A DNA stretch of 28,759 nt from a virus: positions 1 to 28,759 of IMG/VR virus record IMGVR_UViG_3300021138_000124; one strand, 5' to 3'. The first letter of the stretch is position 1; each line of letters begins with the position of its first letter. Of this stretch, positions 7,885 through 13,275 are shown piece after piece. The notes under the pieces are model-generated. The model did no database searches and was not told where the DNA came from. It saw only the letters and a program-made list of their open reading frames with translations. A program made the position numbers and the translations under genes.

Positions 7885-8661
7885 TTATCGAGCCTTTTCA
7901 GCGAGGTACTGGGTGTAGAGGTCTGGGTTCGACTGGGCAACAGCCAGCAGAGCAGCCTCAAAGGACGGGGCCGTGCCGGAAGCAACAGCAGCCTTCGCGA
8001 GGTTCTCCATCTTGGAGTAGGAATCGTCGCTCGCAACAGGAGCGTCGGAACCAACCTCAGTGAAAACCACGTTGGTTTCAAGCAAAGCGTTGGCACTGTC
8101 AAGTGCCTTGACAACCTCGTTCGCGAGGGTGCCATCGTTTTCAGCCAAGCGACGAAGCGCAGGGCCGACAATCGTGGGGTCAATGTTCAGGTGCGACCAC
8201 TGAGCAGCCTTCATCACGGCAGCCTCGTCAGCACGAGCGTCACGCTCGGCCAAAAGAGCCTGCTCTGAGGCAGCAGCCTTGCGGAGTGCAGCCTCGGCGT
8301 TAGCCGAAGCGTCATCCAGCATCTTGCGGATAGCCGCAGGCATCGCCTTAATGATGTCAGCCTCGCTCGCAGCCTCAGGGATGATGACAACCTCTGGGGT
8401 TGACACCTCTGGGGTGAAAGACATAGTTTCCTCCTTGGAAACGAGGGTGGGGATTACTGCCTTGTTCGCTTCGACTTCCACTTCGTCGTTGGCATCATCT
8501 GCCAATTCGATTTCAGTGTCTTCGGGGCGAACTTCGTCAAGAACCGCAGCAACGTCAGAAGGATTGGCAGACTTCATCACTACCCAGCCATCGTGGAGGT
8601 GCGCCGGGCGGTCAACGCCCGAAGTCTCCTTGATGTTCAGACGGACTAACTTACGAGCCAC
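7885..8661 (-). CDS. Capsid scaffold protein with XkdF-like N-terminal segment
   Basis: I place the start at GTG 8661, because AGGAG lies five bases upstream and a promoter sits about 40 bases upstream; the ATG at 8688 has no ribosome binding site. This gives 258 residues. The N-terminus reads L-V-R-L-N-I-K-E-T-S-G-V-D-R-P-A-H and then W-V-V-M-K-S, which resembles the start of XkdF-like phage prohead proteases. The expected catalytic residues are not obvious. The rest is acidic and strongly helical (Ala/Glu/Asp-rich, about 60-200), as in assembly scaffolds. It directly precedes decoration and capsid genes. It may be a scaffold alone or a protease-scaffold hybrid. Confidence 0.6.
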   Translation of the reverse strand: MARKLVRLNIKETSGVDRPAHLHDGWVVMKSANPSDVAAVLDEVRPEDTEIELADDANDEVEVEANKAVIPTLVSKEETMSFTPEVSTPEVVIIPEAASEADIIKAMPAAIRKMLDDASANAEAALRKAAASEQALLAERDARADEAAVMKAAQWSHLNIDPTIVGPALRRLAENDGTLANEVVKALDSANALLETNVVFTEVGSDAPVASDDSYSKMENLAKAAVASGTAPSFEAALLAVAQSNPDLYTQYLAEKAR

Positions 8662-8707
8662 GCCATCTCCTAACGATTCATTGCCCATCTAGGGCTTGAC
8701 TACTGAA

Positions 8708-8735
8708 ATCGTAGAAGACTTTTTGGAAGTGTCAA
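8708..8735 (-). promoter_or_regulatory. Sigma70-like promoter of the head gene block
   Basis: TTGACA (8735-8730) and TACGAT (8713-8708) are 16 bases apart on the minus strand. The predicted RNA start is near 8701, giving a leader of about 40 bases before the GTG at 8661, with AGGAG in place. It would drive scaffold, decoration and capsid transcription. Confidence 0.55.
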
Positions 8736-8758
8736 GCAATAGCGCGATATTGCGCTTG
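8733..8758 (-). promoter_or_regulatory. Inverted repeat adjoining the head promoter (operator or weak terminator)
   Basis: GCAATA and TATTGC are 6-bp arms around TCGCGC, with CAA/TTG pairs outside a 2-base bulge. The element overlaps the outer edge of the -35 box, so it could be an operator for a phage regulator. It lies just after the nuclease stop at 8767 but has no U-tract, so terminator function is less likely. Confidence 0.4.
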
Positions 8759-8766
8759 CCGAGGGC

Positions 8767-9564
8767 CTAGAAGACGGAGTAGTTGTCCTCTTGGCAGCGT
8801 TGTTGGAACGAACACCAGTTGCACAGGATGGATGGCTGTGCTGGAAAATTGGAAGTCTCGTAGGCTCGCTCAATGGCTGCCCACACGGAACGCACACGAG
8901 TTTCAGCATCCCGGATGTCAATGTCCGTCACGGTCTTTTCGATGGTGACTGCATCCTTGACGTAGATAAGGCTCATCACGCTGGGCCGTTCACCGTAAAC
9001 CTTTTCGCACAGGTAGGCGTACACCTGACACGCTTCCAATGCCTTGGATTCGTACCGGGGCTTTGGAACCTTGCCGGTCTTGTAGTCACGGATGGCGAGT
9101 GTGCCATCTGGGAGCCGGTCTAGCCGGTCAATGATTCCTCGCAGGCCAAAGTCGCCCATATCCAAGTCCAAACGGATTTCGGTGGAAACCACGTCAATCG
9201 AACTGGGGTCTTCCATCGTGAAGTAGGTGCGAATCAACTTGGTGATTTCGGCAGCGTACTTCTGCACACGGATTTCATCGAAGCCAAGTTCTTCAATCGC
9301 TTCGGGGGTCATATATTCCCGATAGAGCGAACGGAAGTGCTTCATCGCATTGTCCACTGTCCGGTCTTCGGGGGCTTCGTCACGGAACAGGTTTTCCAGC
9401 ACGGCGTGGAAGATAGTTCCCCGGTATGCGGCCTCACCCTTCTTCTCTGGCAGTCTCTCCACCGAGACGTACTGGTACTGGCGAGGGCAGTTTTTGAATT
9501 GGCTTACCCGACTTGGTGATACTCCGTCGGGCTTCTCACCGAGATAAACAGGGGTTGAGGACAT
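8767..9564 (-). CDS. Cas4/RecB-like PD-(D/E)XK nuclease with predicted iron-sulfur cluster
   Basis: Translation from ATG 9564 (GGTGGA upstream) gives 265 residues; ATG 9576 is possible but has no ribosome binding site. The N-terminal S-x-S-R-V-S-Q-F-K-N-C-P-R-Q-Y segment and the C-terminal C-N-W-C-S-F-Q-Q-R-C provide four cysteines in the arrangement of Cas4/AddB-type 4Fe-4S nucleases. The nuclease core follows: G-T-I-F-H near 48, a G-I-I-D-R-L-D region near 155, I-R-D-Y-K-T-G-K near 173 (the D-x-K catalytic pair), and a Q-x-x-x-Y motif near 193. Such phage enzymes process DNA ends during recombination and replication. There is no Cas operon or CRISPR array nearby, so it should not be read as an adaptation gene. 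Confidence 0.8.
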   Translation of the reverse strand: MSSTPVYLGEKPDGVSPSRVSQFKNCPRQYQYVSVERLPEKKGEAAYRGTIFHAVLENLFRDEAPEDRTVDNAMKHFRSLYREYMTPEAIEELGFDEIRVQKYAAEITKLIRTYFTMEDPSSIDVVSTEIRLDLDMGDFGLRGIIDRLDRLPDGTLAIRDYKTGKVPKPRYESKALEACQVYAYLCEKVYGERPSVMSLIYVKDAVTIEKTVTDIDIRDAETRVRSVWAAIERAYETSNFPAQPSILCNWCSFQQRCQEDNYSVF

Positions 9565-9594
9565 ACGTTCCACCATAGCAGAACGGTGTGACGT

Positions 9595-9852
9595 TTACTT
9601 GTACCGGCGAGCCTTACGAATCAACTTGTTGACTTCTTCGGCCAAAGCGAACGCAGCGTCAATGTCACGGGTGTAGATGCTGAAATCTTGGAACGGCATA
9701 CCAATGCCGTTGAACTGCTCACGCTGGATGAGGCGCAGTTCGGTGATTCCATTCCCCGACCAAACGACGTAGCGATACGGCTCGTCTACTGCTTCAAATT
9801 CGTTGAACTCGCCCTTCTTCCACACAAGCCGGGACTTGGTGAACGGCCACAT
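9595..9852 (-). CDS. Hypothetical 85-aa protein
   Basis: This small protein has alternating strands and a C-terminal helix with a basic end (K-A-R-R-Y-K). It contains a V-V-W-S-G-N-G-I-T-E-L-R-L segment and later I-D-A-A-F-A-L-A-E-E-V-N-K-L. I do not recognise a family. The start ATG overlaps the stop of the upstream 77-aa gene (TGATG), so the two are likely translated together. The next gene downstream is the Cas4/RecB-like nuclease. The function is unknown. Confidence 0.65.
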   Translation of the reverse strand: MWPFTKSRLVWKKGEFNEFEAVDEPYRYVVWSGNGITELRLIQREQFNGIGMPFQDFSIYTRDIDAAFALAEEVNKLIRKARRYK

Positions 9853-10085
9853 CAGGCAGAACCCTCTGCGTACTGCACGAGGTGGGTGAACGGCTCAATG
9901 GATTCCAAGCGAGCAGTGAGGTCGGCCACCTGCTTGGTCAGTGCTTCGTTTTCACTGGCCAGCCGCGCAAGGGCATCCTGCTGGGTCAGTGCCTTTTGGA
10001 CAAGGTTGTGCAAGTCTTCGTCGTTCGGCGTACCAAGGGTCATTTCCTTGGCAATCCTCTCGGCCAATTCGTTCAGTGAACTCAT
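9852..10085 (-). CDS. Small coiled-coil protein
   Basis: I chose ATG 10085 (77 residues) over ATG 10115, because AGGGAG stands about seven bases upstream. The protein is almost entirely helical. Residues about 28-60 show heptad-like spacing (L-A-R-L-A-S-E-N-E-A-L-T-K-Q-V-A-D-L) expected of a coiled coil, so it probably dimerises. No enzymatic or DNA-binding motif is visible. It is coupled to the downstream 85-aa gene (TGATG) and follows the LexA-like gene by a 55-base gap. Confidence 0.65.
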   Translation of the reverse strand: MSSLNELAERIAKEMTLGTPNDEDLHNLVQKALTQQDALARLASENEALTKQVADLTARLESIEPFTHLVQYAEGSA

Positions 10086-10093
10086 CCTCAACT

Positions 10094-10104
10094 CCCTACT
10101 AGGG
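10094..10104 (-). promoter_or_regulatory. CCCTAGTAGGG palindrome overlapping a ribosome binding site
   Basis: The right arm of this 11-base inverted repeat provides the AGGGAG ribosome binding site of the 77-aa gene. The arrangement matches the palindrome in front of the fibre gene (1826-1839): both hide or expose the Shine-Dalgarno sequence through a CTAG-centred repeat. The rest of the 55-base gap is AT-rich with no other clear signal. Confidence 0.4.
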
Positions 10105-10140
10105 TTGCTGCACATAGGTTAGCACAGATATTTAGTTTGC

Positions 10141-10533
10141 CTACACTTGACCCGTGTAGCGTGGGCAAGTTTCTAAGTCGTTCCAATCCGGGTGGAACTC
10201 AACGGCTGTACTCCGATGGCAGTGCAGACATTCCACCAACGCCTCTCCGAGGGCAATGCAATCTTTGTTAGTGATGCGCCAGTCGTGCTGGCAGAACTCC
10301 GGGTCAACATCTTGGACAGTGATGACGGTGCGCTTGTACCCGTCACGGCGAATCCGGCCTTCGACTTCCATTCTGACCAGCATCTGCTGAACCGTTGATG
10401 TACTCCGAATTCCTGTCGCAGTGCAGATACTTCGGATGGATGGTGAAAACCCCATCTCCCTACAGTGCCAAGCGATGTAACGAAGAATCTCTGCGTCTTT
10501 ACGACGGGGTGGCGTGTTCGGTTTCGTTCGCAT
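10141..10533 (-). CDS. LexA-like winged HTH regulator with C-terminal zinc-ribbon-like segment
   Basis: ATG 10533 gives 130 residues. Residues about 10-70 match the LexA DNA-binding domain: D-A-E-I-L-R-Y-I helix, G-F-S-P-S-I-R-S-I segment, then G-I-R-S-T-S-T-V-Q-Q-M-L recognition helix and a G-R-I-R-R-D wing. LexA's C-terminal autoprotease domain is absent. Instead there is a short tail with F-C-Q-H and C-L-H-C-H, a likely zinc-binding group. It may therefore be a phage repressor that senses something other than RecA. An in-frame ATG further upstream is unlikely, because the promoter described at 10540-10569 lies between. The regulatory role is inferred; the palindrome at 10606-10624 is a candidate binding site. 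Confidence 0.7.
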   Translation of the reverse strand: MRTKPNTPPRRKDAEILRYIAWHCREMGFSPSIRSICTATGIRSTSTVQQMLVRMEVEGRIRRDGYKRTVITVQDVDPEFCQHDWRITNKDCIALGEALVECLHCHRSTAVEFHPDWNDLETCPRYTGQV

Positions 10534-10539
10534 TTCACT

Positions 10540-10569
10540 ACCGTACAGGGTTGAGTGTGTTGTTGCAAA
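10540..10569 (-). promoter_or_regulatory. Putative leaderless promoter of the LexA-like gene
   Basis: On the minus strand TTGCAA (10569-10564) and TACGGT (10545-10540) are separated by 18 bases. The expected RNA start falls at or within a base or two of the A of ATG 10533, so the messenger would be leaderless, as is common in actinobacteria. TTGCAA is its own complement and also serves the plus-strand promoter at 10564-10592. Both boxes are imperfect. Confidence 0.4.
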
Positions 10570-10592
10570 CCTCTGCTGAAGTGGATACGATA
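10564..10592 (+). promoter_or_regulatory. Plus-strand promoter P1 of a putative small RNA
   Basis: TTGCAA (10564-10569) and TACGAT (10587-10592) are exactly 17 bases apart. The predicted start is near 10599, one base before the first hairpin arm of the downstream structured sequence. Each box matches four of six consensus positions; the TACGAT box is the same as in the head promoter. Confidence 0.45.
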
Positions 10593-10598
10593 ACGGGG

Positions 10599-10712
10599 CT
10601 TCGGTTGGCAGACAGTCTGCCAAGCCCTAACCCGAAGTACTGCAATGCTGCGTTAACCAACACCAGAAGTACCGACGAGGCGGCCTCTCCAACGGGCCGC
10701 TTCGTCATTTCT
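10599..10712 (+). ncRNA. Putative small structured RNA 1 (about 114 nt)
   Basis: This lies between promoter P1 and a strong terminator and has no ribosome binding site or convincing reading frame. The 5' end is highly structured. CTTCGG (10600-10605) pairs with CCGAAG (10633-10638), and they enclose the perfect inverted repeat TTGGCAGAC/GTCTGCCAA. The 3' end is an 11-bp terminator stem with one bulged base, followed by ATTTCTCTT. The layout (promoter, 5' stem-loop, single-stranded middle, terminator hairpin) is that of a bacterial small RNA. It could alternatively be a short leader of a transcript that continues. It matches no RNA family I recognise, and it is not a tRNA. Confidence 0.45.
10606..10624. 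repeat. Perfect 19-base inverted repeat TTGGCAGACAGTCTGCCAA
   Basis: Two 9-base arms flank a single A. It lies 73 bases upstream of the LexA-like start and at +8 of the putative small RNA. As DNA it has the form of a dimeric repressor operator; as RNA it would form a 7-bp stem with a 5-base loop. Either or both roles are possible. Confidence 0.6.
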
Positions 10713-10715
10713 CTT
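10675..10715 (+). terminator. Rho-independent terminator T1 (plus strand)
   Basis: GACGA-GCGGCC (10675-10685) pairs with GGCCGC-T-TCGTC (10695-10706), giving 11 bp with one bulged T and a 9-base loop. ATTTCTCTT follows. It ends one base into the -35 box of promoter P2, so it cleanly separates two plus-strand transcription units. Confidence 0.65.
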
Positions 10716-10742
10716 GACACCCTGTAGTGGGGTTGGTATACT
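10714..10742 (+). promoter_or_regulatory. Strong sigma70-type promoter P2
   Basis: TTGACA (10714-10719) is a full consensus -35. TATACT (10737-10742) is five of six for the -10, with the ideal 17-base spacing. It is the best promoter in the window, yet no good gene follows on the plus strand. The predicted start is near 10749. Confidence 0.75.
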
Positions 10743-10748
10743 GTGTTT

Positions 10749-10916
10749 GGAAGCACGTCGGCGTGGCGACGGTAAAAAGGGCATTAAGCCACGAGCGTTG
10801 TCAGAAGACAGGTTGCCACTTACGGTTCTTTGGAAGTCACCATCCAAAATTTCCTACCTTGGGTGACAAGGTTGGAAGCCGTATAAAAAAAACCATTGCC
10901 TATCGGATGGTGATTT
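10749..10916 (+). ncRNA. Putative small RNA 2 (about 165 nt)
   Basis: This region is transcribed from promoter P2 and ends at the hairpin near 10892-10911. The plus strand has GATTTT after that hairpin, so it can act in both directions. It contains CGTGGC and GCCACG (6-bp pairing around an A-rich loop), a TGTC-AGAA-GACA hairpin, and a CCTACCTTG/CAAGGTTGG stem with one mismatch. TTGGAAG appears three times (near 10745, 10830 and 10871). A GTG-started frame of 56 codons crosses it, but it has no good ribosome binding site and reads through the terminator, so I favour a noncoding RNA. No known family is recognised. Confidence 0.45.
10885..10911 (-). terminator. Terminator of the methyltransferase operon (probably bidirectional)
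   Basis: On the minus strand ACCATCC-GATA-GG-(CA)-ATGGT forms a 7-bp stem with a 2-base bulge, followed by eight T residues (10892-10885). It lies about 75 bases after the stop of the last operon gene (10986). The plus strand has the same stem followed by GATTTT, so it may also end small RNA 2. The remaining bases to 10985 hold only short GC-rich repeats. Confidence 0.6.
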
Positions 10917-10985
10917 TGGCACTATACAGATAGGTATGGGAGTAGCAGTCCCCTGATTACCAAGGCTTGGCCAGCCAACTGCAAT

Positions 10986-11270
10986 TCAATCCTGAGCGTC
11001 TTGCTCTGCCTCGGAGATGAGTGCGTCGGCAAAGGCCGAGATGTTGTCGAAGTCAATGCCTTGATGCGCTGCGAGCCGACCAGTGGCAAGGTGAAAAGCG
11101 TAGCGAAGTACGTCTTTCTCCTTTTCGATTTCGGCAATCTTGTTGTCCGTTGTGACGGTGTGCTGAATCAACTTGTCAATGTCTTCGGCGTACTTGTAGA
11201 GCAACTGGTGGCAGGTTTCCAAATCCCTTCGGGTGGTTTCCACCAACGCCTTCAGTTCTTTCTTCCTCAT
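10986..11270 (-). CDS. Coiled-coil protein of 94 aa
   Basis: ATG 11270 has AAAGG six bases upstream and overlaps the previous gene's stop (ATGA), so the long upstream extension in this frame is not used. The protein is highly helical and charged. Residues about 1-55 (K-A-L-V-E-T-T-R-R-D-L and I-A-E-I-E-K-E-K-D-V-L) look like a coiled coil. The C-terminal part ends in an acidic helix, A-L-I-S-E-A-E-Q-D-A. It is the last gene of the methyltransferase operon. The family and function are unknown. Confidence 0.65.
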   Translation of the reverse strand: MRKKELKALVETTRRDLETCHQLLYKYAEDIDKLIQHTVTTDNKIAEIEKEKDVLRYAFHLATGRLAAHQGIDFDNISAFADALISEAEQDAQD

Positions 11271-11410
11271 CGGTACCTTTCGGGAATAGGCCCCTTGTAG
11301 GGCGTTCCATTGAACTCGGTGGTGAACGGGAACCGCTTCGTGCAGTTCTTGCAGTTCACCCACACCTTGCTTCCTACTGCGATGAGTTGCCATTCGTGCG
11401 GACAATCCAC
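11267..11410 (-). CDS. 47-aa zinc-ribbon-like microprotein
   Basis: A GTG start at 11410 overlaps the previous stop (TAGTG), and the TGA overlaps the next ATG (ATGA). This double overlap strongly supports a real, coupled gene. The product starts D-C-P-H-E-W and holds V-W-V-N-C-K-N-C-T-K-R-F-P-F, so C-P-H plus C-x-x-C could bind one zinc ion. It ends with a P-Y-K-G-P-I-P-E-R-Y-R tail. Proteins of this type in actinophages are usually uncharacterised zinc ribbons. A different frame over the same bases is also open but lacks a start signal. Confidence 0.65.
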   Translation of the reverse strand: MDCPHEWQLIAVGSKVWVNCKNCTKRFPFTTEFNGTPYKGPIPERYR

Positions 11411-11595
11411 TATTCCAAACCCCCAAGGAGAATGACGGCAATCCTATCCACAAACTGGAGTGCGTCGGCAATGTTGTCAAAGTCGGGCGTAGTGAAAAAT
11501 GCGTGGAACGAGCCGTCGGCTTCTTCGTAGACCTTGGCGTAGAAACCGTTCCCATACCAAAGGCTGACTAGCCGTTTTTCACCTTCGCCCAGCAC
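11410..11595 (-). CDS. Hypothetical 61-aa protein
   Basis: The gene begins at GTG 11595, overlapping the upstream stop (TAGTG), and ends at TAG overlapping the next GTG. The product has an N-terminal two-strand segment (R-L-V-S-L-W-Y-G-N-G-F-Y-A-K-V-Y), then a helix-rich C-terminal half with D-A-L-Q-F-V-D-R-I. I recognise no family. Its interest lies in the chain of one-base overlaps, which suggests the small genes of this operon are made in fixed ratio. Confidence 0.6.
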   Translation of the reverse strand: MLGEGEKRLVSLWYGNGFYAKVYEEADGSFHAFFTTPDFDNIADALQFVDRIAVILLGGLE

Positions 11596-11822
11596 TACTG
11601 CTCCCCAAAGAGAATGAAGTCGCTCACTGGGGTGATGTACTCGGTGTCGGTTTCAATCCAAACCCGTGCGCCACATCTGTCCGGGGTGTCGCTCTGCACG
11701 AGGCGCATCGGGCCGTTGATGAGGATTTCACTGTAGTGAGCAACCCCTTTGTAGGTGCGAACGATGATGGCTGGTTCGCCCTTCTTGATTTTCTGTTGGT
11801 GAATATGAACGATGGCCTTCAC
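11595..11822 (-). CDS. Hypothetical 75-aa beta-rich protein
   Basis: I place the start at GTG 11822, which overlaps the stop of the upstream gene as GTGA; a TTG further upstream would overlap that gene by some 50 bases. The product is beta-rich: K-A-I-V-H-I-H near the start, P-A-I-I-V-R-T-Y, then R-V-W-I-E-T-D and a C-terminal F-I-L-F-G-E-Q. The pattern could be a small SH3-like barrel, but that is only an impression. It belongs to the methyltransferase operon. Confidence 0.6.
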   Translation of the reverse strand: MKAIVHIHQQKIKKGEPAIIVRTYKGVAHYSEILINGPMRLVQSDTPDRCGARVWIETDTEYITPVSDFILFGEQ

Positions 11823-11998
11823 GCCTGTAGCCAGTCGCTTGGGCTTCCGAGCCGGACAACGCTGTAGCAAATCTCGTCATTTTCATCCAGCAACGCTTCT
11901 TCGGCATCCGTCAGTGGTGGAAAATCGTGGAAAGCGCAGTACTGCTGGGTACAGAAACCCGAAGCAATTCCAAATTCCAGCCATTCGTCAAACGTCAT
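11819..11998 (-). CDS. Hypothetical 59-aa acidic protein
   Basis: ATG 11998 overlaps the methyltransferase stop (ATGA), and the TGA overlaps the next start. The product begins M-T-F-D-E-W-L-E-F-G-I-A-S-G-F-C, then an acidic middle (D-A-E-E-A-L-L-D-E-N-D-E), and a C-terminal R-L-G-S-P-S-D-W. Three cysteines are present but not in a zinc-ribbon spacing. Similar small proteins starting with an E-W-x-x-x-G pattern occur in actinophages with no known function. It may be a partner of the methyltransferase, but only its position suggests this. Confidence 0.6.
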   Translation of the reverse strand: MTFDEWLEFGIASGFCTQQYCAFHDFPPLTDAEEALLDENDEICYSVVRLGSPSDWLQA

Positions 11999-12981
11999 TC
12001 GACCACCTCTATCTGGTAGAACATTGGGGCATCATCGTAGATACGGTTTTGTGCGATTTCACTGTACTCAGGGTTGAGTTCCGTACCAACAAAGTTCCTT
12101 CCGTGGCGCAGCGCAACGACTGCCACCGTTCCACTTCCAGCAAACGGGTCAAGTACCGTGTCGCCGGGTGCTGAACCAGCAAGGATGCACGGCTCTGCAA
12201 GGGCCTCTGGCATCACGGCGAAGTGTGCGCCCTTGAATGGTTTGGTAGAGATTGTCCACACATCTCGGCTGTTGCGCTTGCCATCCAAATCAACAACCGG
12301 CTCTTTGATGGCCTCGTGGTCGTAGTAATACCTTGGCGACTTGGTGAGCAGAAACAGATACTCGTGGCTCTTGGTGGGTCGGTCTGTGACGCTTTCAGGC
12401 ATCGGGTTGGGCTTGTGCCAGATGATGTCGCTGCGGAGATACCAACCGTCTTGCTGAAGTGCGAAAGCCACACGCCACGGAATGCCGAGCAAGTCCTTGG
12501 ACTTCAGCCCGTAGGTTGCGCCCTTGTTCGCATACTCAGGCTGCCAGCCCTTGCTGCGCTTTTCAGCACTCTGCCCGCCCTTGCCACTACCGGCGTAAGA
12601 ATCTCCGAGATTGAGCCAGACCGTGCCATCGGCAGTAAGCACCCTACGGATTTCACTGAACACGGCCACGAGATTGGCGACGTACTCATCGGGGGTTTCT
12701 TCCAAACCGATTTGAGCGTCAATGCGCTTCGCTCCGCACTTTCGGCAGGTGTTCTTGTACTGGCCGTCTGCCGAGAACTTCCCTCGCTGGCCTTTCTTCG
12801 ATGGGCCACCGGTTGGGGGAGCGATGTGGTCGCAGTCTGGTGAACCGTCTTCCCACTCGCCCGTGCCATAGTCACGAAGTCCAAAGTAAGGCGGTGAGGT
12901 GATGCAGGTTCGGACTGAACCGTCGGGGATTTCGGCCAAGCGTGTACGCACGTCACCCACGAGGATGCGAGCGTGTGGCAT
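11995..12981 (-). CDS. Beta-class DNA methyltransferase (N4-cytosine or N6-adenine)
   Basis: This 328-residue enzyme has the catalytic motif IV T-S-P-P-Y-F-G-L-R-D-Y near residues 29-39 and the SAM-binding motif I D-P-F-A-G-S-G-T-V near 279-287, followed by F-V-G-T-E-L-N-P. The order catalytic then SAM-binding is that of the beta class, and S-P-P-Y is more typical of N4-cytosine enzymes. Between them is a C-x-H/C-R-K-C-G segment (about 50-85), possibly a zinc-binding insert, and the W-L-N-L-G-D-S-Y region. No restriction endonuclease gene is next to it, so a protective role (orphan methyltransferase) is most likely. It begins TAATG after the 59-aa zinc protein gene. Confidence 0.85.
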   Translation of the reverse strand: MPHARILVGDVRTRLAEIPDGSVRTCITSPPYFGLRDYGTGEWEDGSPDCDHIAPPTGGPSKKGQRGKFSADGQYKNTCRKCGAKRIDAQIGLEETPDEYVANLVAVFSEIRRVLTADGTVWLNLGDSYAGSGKGGQSAEKRSKGWQPEYANKGATYGLKSKDLLGIPWRVAFALQQDGWYLRSDIIWHKPNPMPESVTDRPTKSHEYLFLLTKSPRYYYDHEAIKEPVVDLDGKRNSRDVWTISTKPFKGAHFAVMPEALAEPCILAGSAPGDTVLDPFAGSGTVAVVALRHGRNFVGTELNPEYSEIAQNRIYDDAPMFYQIEVVE

Positions 12982-13160
12982 TACTTCCCGCCGAAGCGCA
13001 GGTTGGCGTGCTTAGGGCAGAAGTGGGCTTCTTCAGTTGGAAGCCAATCCTCAGCATCCGGGGTTCCCGGCTCCGTTGCTCTCGTACACTCCGGCTCGTC
13101 GCACAGCCAAAGTGGTGAACGTTCTTCGGTCAGGGGGTCAACTCCGATTGCTTCAGTCAT
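12981..13160 (-). CDS. Small cysteine-rich (zinc-binding) protein
   Basis: From ATG 13160 this is a 59-aa protein with L-C-D-E-P-E-C and, 20 residues on, F-C-P-K-H: a four-ligand zinc site of C-x4-C and C-x2-H type. An in-frame GTG at 13229 would extend it into the plus-strand promoter for the neighbouring gene, so I prefer the shorter form, though it lacks a ribosome binding site. It is the first gene of the methyltransferase operon and ends TAATG at that gene. The function is unknown; an adaptor to DNA or RNA is possible. Confidence 0.55.
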   Translation of the reverse strand: MTEAIGVDPLTEERSPLWLCDEPECTRATEPGTPDAEDWLPTEEAHFCPKHANLRFGGK

Positions 13161-13214
13161 ATGGGCAACCGTAGCAGGGTTGGTGATGCCGGGCAAGGAA
13201 CCTAAAGAAATGAC

Positions 13215-13243
13215 TTGACTTTGTGACACCCATTCGCTAGACT
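13215..13243 (+). promoter_or_regulatory. Plus-strand promoter of the small-gene cassette
   Basis: TTGACT (13215-13220) and TAGACT (13238-13243) are separated by 17 bases. The start near 13250 leaves about 25 bases of leader, with GAGAGGA correctly placed before ATG 13276. The minus-strand operon starts just to its left, so this gap is a divergent promoter region. Confidence 0.6.
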
Positions 13244-13275
13244 AGTGTTTAGTAGTGCCAAACGAGAGGAAACAG

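Noticed and set aside
8767-9564. Cas4 gene as evidence for a CRISPR system
   Set aside because: No array, Cas1 or Cas2 is present; Cas4-like nucleases are common phage recombination genes.
10620-10670. Possible tRNA on the minus strand (a GTTGGTTAACGC stretch resembles a D-arm)
   Set aside because: No matching anticodon stem, T-arm or acceptor stem can be built around it.
10395-10727. Plus-strand frame of 110 codons antisense to the LexA-like gene
   Set aside because: It has no ribosome binding site and covers promoter, palindrome and terminator elements; the minus-strand LexA-like frame shows a clear protein family.
10727-10933. A 68-codon plus-strand reading frame over small RNA 2
   Set aside because: Its ATG lies upstream of the predicted RNA start. 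The internal GTG has a poor ribosome binding site, and the frame runs through a terminator and a run of eight A.
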